Shown one piece after another: positions 1-8,146 of a stretch of DNA of 64,000 bases; positions within the stretch are counted from its first letter, which is position 1; each line of letters begins with the position of its first letter. Source of the stretch: an uncultured Paracoccaceae bacterium. GTDB taxonomy: Bacteria; Pseudomonadota; Alphaproteobacteria; Rhodobacterales; Rhodobacteraceae. The stretch lies in the NCBI GenBank assembly GCA_947500005.1, contig CANMQJ010000011.1:62001-126000 (forward strand), in the 5' to 3' direction. Below the pieces are notes generated by a model. The model was not told the origin of the DNA, made no database searches, and saw only the letters and a program-made list of their open reading frames with translations. The translations under genes and the position numbers were made by a program.

Positions 1-2209
1 CGCCGGTGGTGGTGTGGCAAAGCCAGGTGTCATCGTCGATCCGGGCCACGACGCCGTCGTCGATGAGGAAACCGTTTTCCGAGCACATCAGGCCGTAGCG
101 GCATTTGCCGACCTTCAGCGTCGACATCATGTTGGTGTAGAGCATGTCGAGGAAGCGACCCGCATCGGGCCCCTTCACGATGATCTTGCCCAGCGTCGAA
201 GCGTCGAGCAGGCCGAGATTGTCGCGGGTGTTCTTCACCTCGCGGTTCACCGCGTCATGCGTGCTCTCACCCGGCCGCTTGTAGGTATAGGGACGGCGCC
301 AATGGCCGACCGGCTCCCACTCTGCGCCGTTCTTTGCATGCCAGTCATGCATCGGTGTGCGCCGGATCGGCTGAAAGATCTCGCCGCGCGCCTCGCCCGC
401 GATGGAGGCAAGGGAAATTGGCGTGTAGGGCGGGCGGAACGTGGTGGTGCCGACGCGCGGTATTTCTTCACCCAAAGCGTCAGCAAGGATGGCCAGACCG
501 TTGATATTGCTCAACTTTCCCTGATCCGTCGCCATGCCAAGCGTGGTGTAGCGCTTGGTATGCTCGACGCTTTCATAACCCTCCTGCGCAGCGAGGCGCA
601 CGTCGGAGACCTTGACGTCGTTCTGGAAATCGAGCCAGGCCTTCATGCGCAGCTGCTTGTCGGCATTGGCGGGCATGAGCCAGACAGGCTTCATCGGCGC
701 CTCGGTCTCGGTCTCTCCCTTGGGCGCCTCGGACGTGTCGGGGGCGAAGCCAGCGGCCAGCGCCGCCGCCTCACCCTGCACCTGAGCATCGCGCAGCACG
801 GTGGAGAGGTCCAGCGGACCGTTGGCGGTTCCGGCGGCCCGAACGAAACCATAACCATCCGCACCCAGCGGCGGGCGGTCGGGATCGGGGCGGAAATGGG
901 CCTGCGCCTCGTCCCAGATCAGCTTGCCGCCGCAATGGGACCACAGGTGCACGACCGGCGACCAACCGCCCGACATGGCGACGGCATCGACCTCGATCTC
1001 CTCGCGCGCGCCGCCGACGCCATCCTGGTTGCAGATCGCGACAGTCTTGACGCGCTTGCCGCCCTTGACCTTTGCGATGCCCTTGCCCGGATCGACACGG
1101 ATACCCAGTTCGCGTGCACGGTCGGCGAGCGGCCCGGCAGAGTTGCGGGCGTCGAGGATGCGAAGCACCTTGACCCCGGCCTCATGCAGCGTGATTGCGG
1201 TGCGATAAGCATCATCATTGTTGGTCACGACCAGCACGCGCTGGCCCGGAGTCACGCCCCAGTTCACGACGTAGTCGCGCATGGCCGAGGCGAGCATGAC
1301 GCCCGGCACGTCGTTGCCGGCAAAGGAGAGCGGCCGTTCGATCGCGCCCGTTGCGGTGACGATCTGCTTGGCACGGATCCGCCAGAGGCGGTGGCGAGGG
1401 CCTTGCGTGCCGGGGATATGATCGGTCAGACGCTCATATCCCAGAGCATAGCCATGGTCGTAGACGCCTGCCCCCATGCAGCGCAGACGCAGGGTGACGT
1501 TCTCCATGGCTTGCAGCTCGGCGACGAGATCGTCCACGGCTTTATCCACAGGCTTGCCATCGACCGTGCCGCCATCAACCGGCGCGCGGCCGCCCCAATG
1601 AACGGTCTGCTCCATCAGCAGCACCTTGGCCCCCGACCGAGCCGCCGCGCGCGCGGCCAGAAGGCCCGCGATCCCGCCGCCGATCACCAGGATATCGGTG
1701 AAGGCATAGAAATGCTCGTAGGTGTCGGCGTCCCGCGCCTCCTTGTCCGGCGCCTTGCCCAGGCCCGCGGACTGGCGGATGAAGGGCTCGTAAACATGCT
1801 TCCAGAAAGGCTGCGGGTGGATGAAGGTCTTGTAGTAGAAACCCGCCGGCAGGAACCGCGCCATCGCCGTGTTCACAGCGCCGATGTCGAAATCGAGATT
1901 CGGCCAGTGGTTCTGCGAGATCGCCTTGAGCCCGTCGAAAAGCTCGGTCGTGGTGGCGCGCTGGTTCGGCTCGAACCGGCTGCCCTCACCCAGGCCGACA
2001 AGCGCGTTGGGTTCCTCGGCGCCCGAGGCGACGGGCCCGCGCGGGCGGTGATACTTGAAGGAGCGGCCCATCATCAGCTGGTCATTCGCCAGAAGCGCCG
2101 AGGCCAGCGTATCCCCCGAATAGCCGCGGAAGCTGTTTCCATTGAAGGTGAAGCTGACCGGCTTGGAACGGTCGATGAGGCGGCCGTGTTTTTCCAGACG
2201 AGTGCTCAT
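1..2209 (-). CDS. soxA: Sarcosine oxidase alpha subunit (C-terminus outside window)
   Basis: Large subunit of heterotetrameric sarcosine oxidase, which oxidatively demethylates sarcosine to glycine and passes the one-carbon unit to tetrahydrofolate. About 736 N-terminal residues lie in the window; the family is near 1000 residues, so the C-terminal folate-binding part is cut off by the left edge. The protein starts MSTRLEKHGRLIDRS, has the N-terminal 2Fe-2S-ferredoxin-like part with GRSFKYHRPRG, then a dinucleotide-binding motif VIGGGIAGLLAARAAARSG near residues 170-190. The start is an ATG with AAAGG about 10 bases upstream. It lies 43 bases after soxD and is probably in the same transcript. 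Confidence 0.95.
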   Translation of the reverse strand, partial: MSTRLEKHGRLIDRSKPVSFTFNGNSFRGYSGDTLASALLANDQLMMGRSFKYHRPRGPVASGAEEPNALVGLGEGSRFEPNQRATTTELFDGLKAISQNHWPNLDFDIGAVNTAMARFLPAGFYYKTFIHPQPFWKHVYEPFIRQSAGLGKAPDKEARDADTYEHFYAFTDILVIGGGIAGLLAARAAARSGAKVLLMEQTVHWGGRAPVDGGTVDGKPVDKAVDDLVAELQAMENVTLRLRCMGAGVYDHGYALGYERLTDHIPGTQGPRHRLWRIRAKQIVTATGAIERPLSFAGNDVPGVMLASAMRDYVVNWGVTPGQRVLVVTNNDDAYRTAITLHEAGVKVLRILDARNSAGPLADRARELGIRVDPGKGIAKVKGGKRVKTVAICNQDGVGGAREEIEVDAVAMSGGWSPVVHLWSHCGGKLIWDEAQAHFRPDPDRPPLGADGYGFVRAAGTANGPLDLSTVLRDAQVQGEAAALAAGFAPDTSEAPKGETETEAPMKPVWLMPANADKQLRMKAWLDFQNDVKVSDVRLAAQEGYESVEHTKRYTTLGMATDQGKLSNINGLAILADALGEEIPRVGTTTFRPPYTPISLASIAGEARGEIFQPIRRTPMHDWHAKNGAEWEPVGHWRRPYTYKRPGESTHDAVNREVKNTRDNLGLLDASTLGKIIVKGPDAGRFLDMLYTNMMSTLKVGKCRYGLMCSENGFLIDDGVVARIDDDTWLCHTTTG

Positions 2210-2252
2210 GTCTGCGGACCTTTCACAAAGGTAATCATGCGGGGGCGAAGCA

Positions 2253-2582
2253 TCAGGAGAGGTCTCTCCAGCTCCAGCCGGGGCGTTTCTTGCTGATCGC
2301 GTCGCAGATCTTCTGCGGCGGGGCGGACGTCTGGGCGGAATAGGTTCCGAAGACCTCGAGCGTCTGGGTGCAGCGGGCGGCATGGAACCACTTGCCGCAG
2401 CCATGCGCGTGGCGCCAACGGTCGAAATGCACGCCGCGCGGGTTCTCGCGGGTGAAGAGATAGTCGTGGAAGTCATCGTCCGATGCACCGGGTCCGTGGC
2501 GCGTCAGATGCGCCTCGCCACCCGGGGAAAGTTCGGTTTCCTCGGCGTCGACGCCGCAATAGGGGCAGTGGAGCAACAGCAT
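2253..2582 (-). CDS. soxD: Sarcosine oxidase delta subunit
   Basis: Small zinc-binding subunit (109 residues) of the heterotetrameric sarcosine oxidase. The N-terminal CPYCG pair (Cys6, Cys9) and the later H-G-C-G-K-W-F segment (His60, Cys62) are the expected zinc ligands of the family. The start codon follows a GAGGAG ribosome site. It sits between the TfoX-N gene and soxA on the minus strand, in the usual B-D-A order apart from the inserted gene. Length matches the family. Confidence 0.95.
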   Translation of the reverse strand: MLLLHCPYCGVDAEETELSPGGEAHLTRHGPGASDDDFHDYLFTRENPRGVHFDRWRHAHGCGKWFHAARCTQTLEVFGTYSAQTSAPPQKICDAISKKRPGWSWRDLS

Positions 2583-2600
2583 CTCAGTCTCCTCGGACGG

Positions 2601-2927
2601 TCATTTCGGGGGCAGGCTGGCGGCATTGGCCAGCGCATATTCGGTGAGGCGCGCGCGCAGGGCGGCATCCTCGAAAGCGGCTTCGTCGATCTCGACCATG
2701 CCGCGCATGGAGCGGCCGGTAAAGGAAAGCGGGCGCGCGCCGGCGGCGAGCGCCGCAGCCTCGCGTTCCTTGCCGGGGCGGTACATGGCGCCTTCTTTCA
2801 TCACGCCGCAGACCATGTTGCCATGCAGCAGAAAGGCGAGACCGCCGAACATCTTCTTTTCGGAAAGGCCGGGTTCCACACCAAGATCGGCGCGCATCGT
2901 CTCGGCCATGTGCTCAGAATAGGCCAT
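2601..2927 (-). CDS. TfoX N-terminal domain protein inserted in the sox cluster
   Basis: A 108-residue protein consisting of a single TfoX N-terminal domain, seen in MAYSEHMAETMR, the KKMFGGLAFLLHGNMVCGV segment and a C-terminal helical part. TfoX-N proteins are small and poorly understood; in gamma-proteobacteria the full TfoX controls competence, but the C-terminal domain is missing here. I chose the ATG at 2927 because GGGAGG lies six bases upstream; a longer open frame to 3017 has no such site. The gene lies 18 bases before soxD. Its Shine-Dalgarno is complementary to a CCTCC just upstream, so translation may be structurally controlled. No link to sarcosine metabolism is established. Confidence 0.85.
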   Translation of the reverse strand: MAYSEHMAETMRADLGVEPGLSEKKMFGGLAFLLHGNMVCGVMKEGAMYRPGKEREAAALAAGARPLSFTGRSMRGMVEIDEAAFEDAALRARLTEYALANAASLPPK

Positions 2928-2933
2928 GACGCG

Positions 2934-2983
2934 CCTCCCTTCGGAGGAGGATAACCGGATGGGCACGAGGTGGACCCATCCGG
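2934..2983 (-). promoter_or_regulatory. Hairpins before the TfoX-N gene, one covering the ribosome site
   Basis: Read on the minus strand, a perfect 9-bp inverted repeat (CCGGATGGG / CCCATCCGG, arms 2975-2983 and 2955-2963, 11-base loop) is followed by CCTCC-GAAG-GGAGG at 2947-2934. The second element pairs the ribosome-binding GGAGG with an adjacent CCTCC through a four-base loop, six bases before the start codon. There is no T tract after the larger hairpin, so a simple terminator is unlikely. Confidence 0.45.
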
Positions 2984-3194
2984 AACTCATTACGAGACTT
3001 GAACGCTTTGGAGCCATGACTGCGCGACGAGGGGCACGCGGTCATCGTCCGGTTCAGGACATGAACGTCATTGCCCTGCGGCCGGTTCCCGTCTGCGGCG
3101 AAATTGAGCGAACTTTTTCTGCCCGCACCAGGAAAGGGGCGCGCAGCGCGGTTATCGCCGGAACGTCCGGGCCGGATCGCCTGGGACAGCCGGT

Positions 3195-4439
3195 TCAATG
3201 CGCCACCCCCGCGGCCACGCTTTCGTCGATGAAGCGGCCTTCCTTGAAACGGTCGAGCGTGAACGCCTCGGTCAGCGGCGAATGGCCCGTGGCCATCAGC
3301 TGCGCCATGCCCCAGCCCGAGCCGGGGATCGCCTTGAACCCGCCGGTGCCCCAGCCGCAATTGATGAAGCAGTTGCCCAGCGGCGTTTTCGACAGGATGG
3401 GCGAGCGGTCACCGGTCATGTCGACGATCCCGCCCCACTGGCGCAGCATCTTCAGCCGCGAGATCATCGGGAAAGTCTCGATCAGAGCGCGCACCGTCTC
3501 CTCGATATGGTGGAAGGAGCCGCGCTGCGTGTAGTTGTTGTAGCCGTCCGCGCCGCCGCCGATCACCATCTCGCCCTTGTCGGATTGCGACATGTAGCCG
3601 TGCACCGTGTTGGCCATAACGACCACGTCCATGCAGGGCTTGATCGGCTCGGACACCAGGGCCTGGAGCGCCACGGATTCCACCGGCAGACGGAAGCCCG
3701 CCATGTCGGCCAGCACGCCGGAATGGCCCGCCACGACGATGCCCAGCTTGTCGCAGTCAATGGCGCCCTTGGTGGTGTCCACGCCCATCACGCGTCCATT
3801 CTCGGACCGAATGCCGGTAACCTCGCATTTCTGGATGATGTCCATGCCCATGGCCGAGCAGGCCCGTGCATACCCCCAGGCCACGGCGTCATGCCGCGCG
3901 GTGCCGCCGCGCTCCTGCCAGAGCGCGCCCAAGACAGGGTAGCGCGGCCCGTCGAGATTGATGATCGGCACCAGTTTCTTGACCGTCTCGGGGGTGATCC
4001 ACTCGGTCTTGACCCCTTGCAGCGCATTGGCATGGGCCGTTCGCTGATAGCCACGGATCTCGTGCTGGGTCTGGGCCAGCATCATCACGCCGCGGGGCGA
4101 GAACATCAGGTTGTAGTTCAACTCCTGGCTCAGGTTCTCGTAAAGGCTGCGGGATTTTTCATAGATCGCAGCAGAGGGATCCTGCAGGTAATTCGACCGG
4201 ATGATGGTCGTGTTCCGACCGGTATTGCCGCCGCCGAGCCAGCCCTTTTCCAGAACGGCCACGTTCTGGATGCCGTAATTCTTGCCCAGGTAATAAGCCG
4301 TTGCCAGCCCGTGACCACCGGCGCCGATGATGATGACGTCATAGCGCTTCTTCGGTTCGGGCGAACGCCAGGCGCGTTCCCACCCGGTGTGATAGCGCAG
4401 GGCCTCCCGCGCGACGGCAAAGGCTGAATAATGTCTCAT
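3195..4439 (-). CDS. soxB: Sarcosine oxidase beta subunit
   Basis: Catalytic flavoprotein subunit (414 residues) of heterotetrameric sarcosine oxidase. The N-terminal Rossmann motif VIIIGAGGHGLATAYYLGKN binds FAD, and GNTGRNTTIIRSNYL is typical of the family. The C-terminal DMTGDRSPILSKTP and GWGTGGFKAIPGSG segments complete the FAD-dependent oxidoreductase fold. The start at 4439 gives the family N-terminus MRHYSAFAVAREALRYH; the open frame extends further upstream but without homology. It heads the minus-strand cluster and is divergent from ccmI across a 175-base gap. 267 bases separate it from the next gene, unusual for a tight sox operon. Confidence 0.95.
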   Translation of the reverse strand: MRHYSAFAVAREALRYHTGWERAWRSPEPKKRYDVIIIGAGGHGLATAYYLGKNYGIQNVAVLEKGWLGGGNTGRNTTIIRSNYLQDPSAAIYEKSRSLYENLSQELNYNLMFSPRGVMMLAQTQHEIRGYQRTAHANALQGVKTEWITPETVKKLVPIINLDGPRYPVLGALWQERGGTARHDAVAWGYARACSAMGMDIIQKCEVTGIRSENGRVMGVDTTKGAIDCDKLGIVVAGHSGVLADMAGFRLPVESVALQALVSEPIKPCMDVVVMANTVHGYMSQSDKGEMVIGGGADGYNNYTQRGSFHHIEETVRALIETFPMISRLKMLRQWGGIVDMTGDRSPILSKTPLGNCFINCGWGTGGFKAIPGSGWGMAQLMATGHSPLTEAFTLDRFKEGRFIDESVAAGVAH

Positions 4440-4511
4440 GAGCGATTCCGATCGGTCCGGTGATTGGGGGCACATATGCCGCGCCGCCAGAGAATAGCCA
4501 CGCCGCGAACC

Positions 4512-4535
4512 GTCGCAATATGACCCGCTTGCGAC
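4512..4535. promoter_or_regulatory. Inverted repeat between soxB and ccmI
   Basis: GTCGCAA and TTGCGAC form a perfect 7-bp inverted repeat with a 10-base spacer, centred in the divergent soxB/ccmI gap. Centre-to-centre spacing of the arms is 17 bases, a common layout for dimeric regulators. It may be an operator for the sarcosine oxidase genes. No regulator gene is adjacent in the window. Confidence 0.4.
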
Positions 4536-4614
4536 ATGGTGGCCCGGCAACGGCGATTGCCCCTTTTTTCGAACCTGTCCCACCGCTAGATGAGAGAAGA
4601 CTTTGGGAGTTGAC

Positions 4615-5838
4615 ATGACCTTCTGGATAATCGTGACGCTTATGGCACTGGCAGTGGCCATGTTGCTGGCGCTGGCCCTGCTCCGGGGCCGACGTGACGC
4701 CGCACCGGCAGCCTCTTATGATGTACGGGTCTATCGCGACCAGCTTGCGAGTGTAGACCGCGACCTGGCGCGCGGCGTGATCGCCGAAGACGACGCCGAG
4801 CGTATCCGCACCGAGATTTCGCGTCGTATCCTGGCCGCCGATGCCAAGCTGAGCGGCGAAAAAGAGGGCGGAGCCCAGTCGCGCGGCCTGAGCCTGGCTG
4901 TTGCAGCACTGGCGGGGGCGGGTGTGGTCGGTGGCGGCCTGGCGCTCTATTCGCGGCTGGGCGCTCCGGGATATGGCGATCTGCCGCTGTCGCTGAGGAT
5001 CGAACAAGCTGCCGAGATCCGCGAAACGCGCCCCGTCCAGGCGGCAGCCGAGGCGCAGATGCCGGCGACGCCCGATCCGCAGGTCGATGCCAACTATGCC
5101 GAACTGATCGCGCAGTTGCGCAAGGCTGTGGCCGAGCGCCCGGACGACCTGCAGGGTCAGCGGTTGCTGGCGCAGCATGAGGCGAACCTGGGCAACCACA
5201 AGGCCGCCTACGAGGCGCAGCAACGGGTGATCGAAATCCGGGGCGACTCCGCCGAGGCGGGCGATTATTCGCGAATGGCCGAGCAAATGGTCATGGCGGC
5301 GGGCGGCTACGTCTCGCCCGAAGCGGAAACCGCGTTGGGCGAAGCGTTGCGACGCAATCCCGATGACGGGCCGGCACGCTATTACTGGGGCGCGATGCTC
5401 GCGCAGACGGGTCGACCCGACCTTGCCTTCCGAATCTGGGATCAGACGCTGCGCAACTCGCCAGCAGGGGCCCCCTGGACGCAAGCAATCGAAGCCCAGA
5501 TCGAGGATCTTGCGATGCGGGCCGGTGTGGAATATGACGCGCCTGCCCGTCCGGGCATGCGCGGACCTTCGGCCGCCGACATGGAAGCCGCGGGCGACAT
5601 GAGCGCCGAAGACCGGCAAGCGATGATCCGCGGCATGGTCGATGGGCTGGCCGAGCGGTTGGCGACCGAGGGCGGCCCGCCCGAGGAGTGGGCGCGCCTG
5701 ATCGGTGCGCTGGGTGTTCTGGGCGAGACGGACCGCGCACGGGCGATCCACGAGGAGGCACTCACACGTTTCGCCGGCAATGATGACGCGCTGGAACGGA
5801 TCGCCGCAGCCGCGCGCTCGGCAGGGTTGATCGAATGA
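4615..5838 (+). CDS. ccmI: Cytochrome c biogenesis protein CcmI
   Basis: CcmI (CycH) of the System I cytochrome c maturation pathway holds apocytochrome c and passes it to the CcmFH ligation complex. The 407-residue protein has a first membrane helix at about residues 2-22, a cytoplasmic segment with the family sequence YRDQLASVDRDLARGVI, a second helix near 91-112, then a periplasmic region with TPR-like helices (QRLLAQHEANLGNHKAAYEA). I took the ATG at 4615, preceded by GGGAG, over an in-frame TTG at 4603. The stop overlaps ruvX by four bases. No other ccm gene is in the window. Confidence 0.93.
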   Translation: MTFWIIVTLMALAVAMLLALALLRGRRDAAPAASYDVRVYRDQLASVDRDLARGVIAEDDAERIRTEISRRILAADAKLSGEKEGGAQSRGLSLAVAALAGAGVVGGGLALYSRLGAPGYGDLPLSLRIEQAAEIRETRPVQAAAEAQMPATPDPQVDANYAELIAQLRKAVAERPDDLQGQRLLAQHEANLGNHKAAYEAQQRVIEIRGDSAEAGDYSRMAEQMVMAAGGYVSPEAETALGEALRRNPDDGPARYYWGAMLAQTGRPDLAFRIWDQTLRNSPAGAPWTQAIEAQIEDLAMRAGVEYDAPARPGMRGPSAADMEAAGDMSAEDRQAMIRGMVDGLAERLATEGGPPEEWARLIGALGVLGETDRARAIHEEALTRFAGNDDALERIAAAARSAGLIE

Positions 5839-6299
5839 TCTGCGACGATTTCGCGGAATTCGCCGCCGCCCTCCGCCCCATGAGCGCCCTGATGGGCCTC
5901 GACCTTGGCGAAAAGACCATCGGCGTCGCGGTCAGCGACCGGATGCGCGGCGTTGCCAGCCCGTTGGAGACGGTGCGGCGCAAGAAGTTCACGCTCGATT
6001 CGGTCCGCCTGCTCGAGATCGCGCAGGCGCGGGAGATCGGCGGCATCGTGCTGGGACTCCCACGCAACATGGATGGCAGCGAGGGGCCGCGCTGTCAGTC
6101 GACGCGCGCCTTTGCCCGGAACATGTCGCGCCTGACCGAGATACCGATAGGGTTCTGGGACGAGCGGCTGAGCACTGTTGCGGCCGAAAAAGCACTGTTG
6201 GAGGCGGATACGTCCCGAAAACGTCGCGGAGAGGTCATTGATCACGTTGCGGCCGGGTATATCTTGCAAGGCGCGCTCGACCGGCTGCGCTTTCTGTGA
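5835..6299 (+). CDS. ruvX: Putative pre-16S rRNA nuclease / Holliday junction resolvase YqgF
   Basis: RNase H-like nuclease of the YqgF/RuvX family, 154 residues, involved in pre-16S rRNA end maturation and proposed as a junction resolvase. The first catalytic Asp lies in MGLDLGEKTIGVAVSD, followed by GIVLGLPRNMDGSEG, FWDERLSTVAAE and a final DHVAAGYILQ segment carrying the last acidic residue. ATGA overlap with ccmI indicates translational coupling. An alternative start at Met16 or Met20 would also keep the whole domain. Confidence 0.93.
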   Translation: MICDDFAEFAAALRPMSALMGLDLGEKTIGVAVSDRMRGVASPLETVRRKKFTLDSVRLLEIAQAREIGGIVLGLPRNMDGSEGPRCQSTRAFARNMSRLTEIPIGFWDERLSTVAAEKALLEADTSRKRRGEVIDHVAAGYILQGALDRLRFL

Positions 6300-6315
6300 A
6301 GGACATGGCACTGCG

Positions 6316-6546
6316 ATGACCAACATGCTCTGGCGACGGAACGAGATCGAAAGCCCCTGCGTGCAGATCTGCGTCGTGCACCCGGCTGAACGCATTTGCA
6401 CGGGATGCTATCGCACCGTCGACGAGATCGCGCGCTGGTCGAGAATGACCAGCGAGGAACGGCAGGCCGTGATGGCCGAATTGCCCGAGCGCAAACCGTT
6501 GCTCGCCAAGCGGCGCGGCGGGCGCGCGGCACGTCTCAAGGGTTGA
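6316..6546 (+). CDS. DUF1289 family protein
   Basis: A 76-residue protein of family DUF1289, unknown function. The signature is visible as SPCVQICVVHPAERICTGC, giving a Cys-x3-Cys-x8-Cys-x2-Cys array that probably binds a metal or an iron-sulfur centre, followed by RTVDEIARWSRM. The C-terminus is very basic (KRRGGRAARLKG). I chose the ATG at 6316; longer in-frame starts lie inside ruvX. It follows ruvX by 16 bases and is probably cotranscribed with it. Confidence 0.88.
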   Translation: MTNMLWRRNEIESPCVQICVVHPAERICTGCYRTVDEIARWSRMTSEERQAVMAELPERKPLLAKRRGGRAARLKG

Positions 6547-6616
6547 GCGCCCTGCCCCGTTTCCTTCGCCGCGGCGATGGGCTATTGCAGCAAGAAACAC
6601 CTTGCAGGAGCCCAGG

Positions 6617-7237
6617 ATGGACGCCCCCGAGCAGCCGCAGATCTATCTCGTCACACCGCCCAACATAGACCTCGACAGTTTCCCTGACCACCTTGCTCGT
6701 GTCCTGGACGGGGCAGAGGTCGCCTGCCTGCGGCTGGCATTGGCGGGAACCGACGAGGATGCAATGGCGCGGGCCGCGGATACGCTGCGCGAAGTCTCCC
6801 ACGCGCGCGACGTGGCCATCGTGATCGCGGATCATCTGTTGATGGCGCAGCGGTTGGGGCTGGATGGCGTCCACCTCTCGGACGCATACCGCTCTGTCCG
6901 TGCCACGCGCAAGGAACTGGGCGCCGACTCCATCGTCGGCTGTTTCTGCGGCACCTCACGGCACGACGGGATGAATGCCGGGGAGGCAGGCGCGGATTAC
7001 GTGGCGTTCGGCCCAGTCACGCGCAGCAACCTCGGAGATGGCTCGCTGGCCGAACCGGAGCTTTTCGAATGGTGGTCGCAGATGATCGAGATCCCGGTGG
7101 TCGCCGAAGGCGGGCTTGATGAGGCGACCGTTCGCGCCCTGGCGCCGCATACCGATTTCTTCGGCATCGGAGAAGAGATCTGGCGCACTGATGATCCGCT
7201 CGCCACGCTCAAGGAGTTGACGGCCGCGATGGCCTGA
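6617..7237 (+). CDS. Thiamine phosphate synthase-like protein
   Basis: A 206-residue TIM-barrel protein of the ThiE/TenI group. Visible family elements are the beta strand QIYLVTPPN, the segment IVIADHLLMAQRLGLDGVHLSD, GCFCGTSRHDGMNAGEAGADYVAFGPV and the phosphate-binding VVAEGGLDEATV. True ThiE joins HMP-PP and thiazole phosphate; here no other thiamine gene is adjacent, so a TenI-like or divergent role is possible. The ATG at 6617 follows AGGAG; an in-frame upstream ATG at 6602 has no such site. A 15-base gap leads to psuK. Confidence 0.75.
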   Translation: MDAPEQPQIYLVTPPNIDLDSFPDHLARVLDGAEVACLRLALAGTDEDAMARAADTLREVSHARDVAIVIADHLLMAQRLGLDGVHLSDAYRSVRATRKELGADSIVGCFCGTSRHDGMNAGEAGADYVAFGPVTRSNLGDGSLAEPELFEWWSQMIEIPVVAEGGLDEATVRALAPHTDFFGIGEEIWRTDDPLATLKELTAAMA

Positions 7238-7252
7238 ACGGAACAGACCCCG

Positions 7253-8146
7253 ATGAGCGACACTTCGGACATTCTTTGCATCGGCTCGGTTCTCTGGGAC
7301 ATCATCGGCCGGGCGGCCAGCCACATGCGGCAGGGATCGGACGTTCCGGGCCGCATCACTCGCCTGCCGGGCGGCGTGGCCATGAACATCGCGATGACGC
7401 TGGTGCGTTTCAGGATGCGCCCCACGCTGCTGACCGCCATAGGCCGCGATTCCGAGGGGGACGAACTGATTGCCGCCTGCGCCACTTTGGGCATGATCAC
7501 CGATCACGTCTATCGTTCGGAGGATCTGCCCACCGATCGCTACATGGCCGTGGAAGGCGCGAACGGGTTGATCGCGGCCATTGCGGATGCGCATTCGCTC
7601 GAGGCGGCTGATGACAAGATCCTGCGCCCCTTGAGCCGAGGACCACTCGGCACCCAGGACGCGCCTTTCGAGGGGCTGATCGCTCTGGACGGCAACCTGA
7701 CGCTGGGTCTTCTGGAAGAGATCGCGCGCTCGGACGCCTTCGCGCGTGCGGACCTGCGTGTTGCACCGGCCTCACCCGGCAAGGCGGAGCGGCTGCTGCC
7801 ATTCCTGCAGAATGCGCGCGCCACGCTCTACGTCAACCTGGAGGAGGCCGGGATCCTCTGCCAGACCGAATTCCCCGATTCCGCCAGCGCCGCGCGCGGG
7901 TTGTTGGAGCGCGGTGCGCTGCGGGCGCTGGTCACCGATGGCGGCCGATCGGCCACCGTTGCGGATGTCGATGGAATCGTGACGCTTACTCCGCCCGAAG
8001 TGCTCGTGACACGCGTCACTGGCGCGGGCGATACCTTCATGGCGGCCCACATTGCCGCCGAAGCCCGGGGCGCGTCTACCAAAGACGCCCTGTCGCGTGC
8101 CCTGCACGCTGCCGCCACCTATGTTTCCGGAGAAACCCCGCTGTGA
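7253..8146 (+). CDS. psuK: PfkB-family kinase, probably pseudouridine kinase
   Basis: PfkB-type sugar/nucleoside kinase of 297 residues. The N-terminal glycine-rich segment (GSVLWDIIGRA, PGGVAMNIAMTLVRF) and the C-terminal VTGAGDTFMAAH motif with the catalytic Asp near residue 258 are clear. Substrate is inferred from the next gene, psuG, with which it overlaps by four bases (GTGA): the pair would phosphorylate pseudouridine and cleave pseudouridine 5'-phosphate to uracil and ribose 5-phosphate. The sequence alone does not separate pseudouridine from other PfkB substrates. Confidence 0.87.
   Translation: MSDTSDILCIGSVLWDIIGRAASHMRQGSDVPGRITRLPGGVAMNIAMTLVRFRMRPTLLTAIGRDSEGDELIAACATLGMITDHVYRSEDLPTDRYMAVEGANGLIAAIADAHSLEAADDKILRPLSRGPLGTQDAPFEGLIALDGNLTLGLLEEIARSDAFARADLRVAPASPGKAERLLPFLQNARATLYVNLEEAGILCQTEFPDSASAARGLLERGALRALVTDGGRSATVADVDGIVTLTPPEVLVTRVTGAGDTFMAAHIAAEARGASTKDALSRALHAAATYVSGETPL

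Noticed and set aside
14..2296. 760-codon open frame on the plus strand opposite soxA
   Set aside because: Its translation has no domain features and is the mirror of well-supported soxA/soxD coding sequence; long antisense frames are common in high-GC DNA.
2914..3360. 148-codon minus-strand open frame across the soxB-TfoX gap
   Set aside because: It overlaps the 3' part of soxB in another frame, has no ribosome site and no domain.
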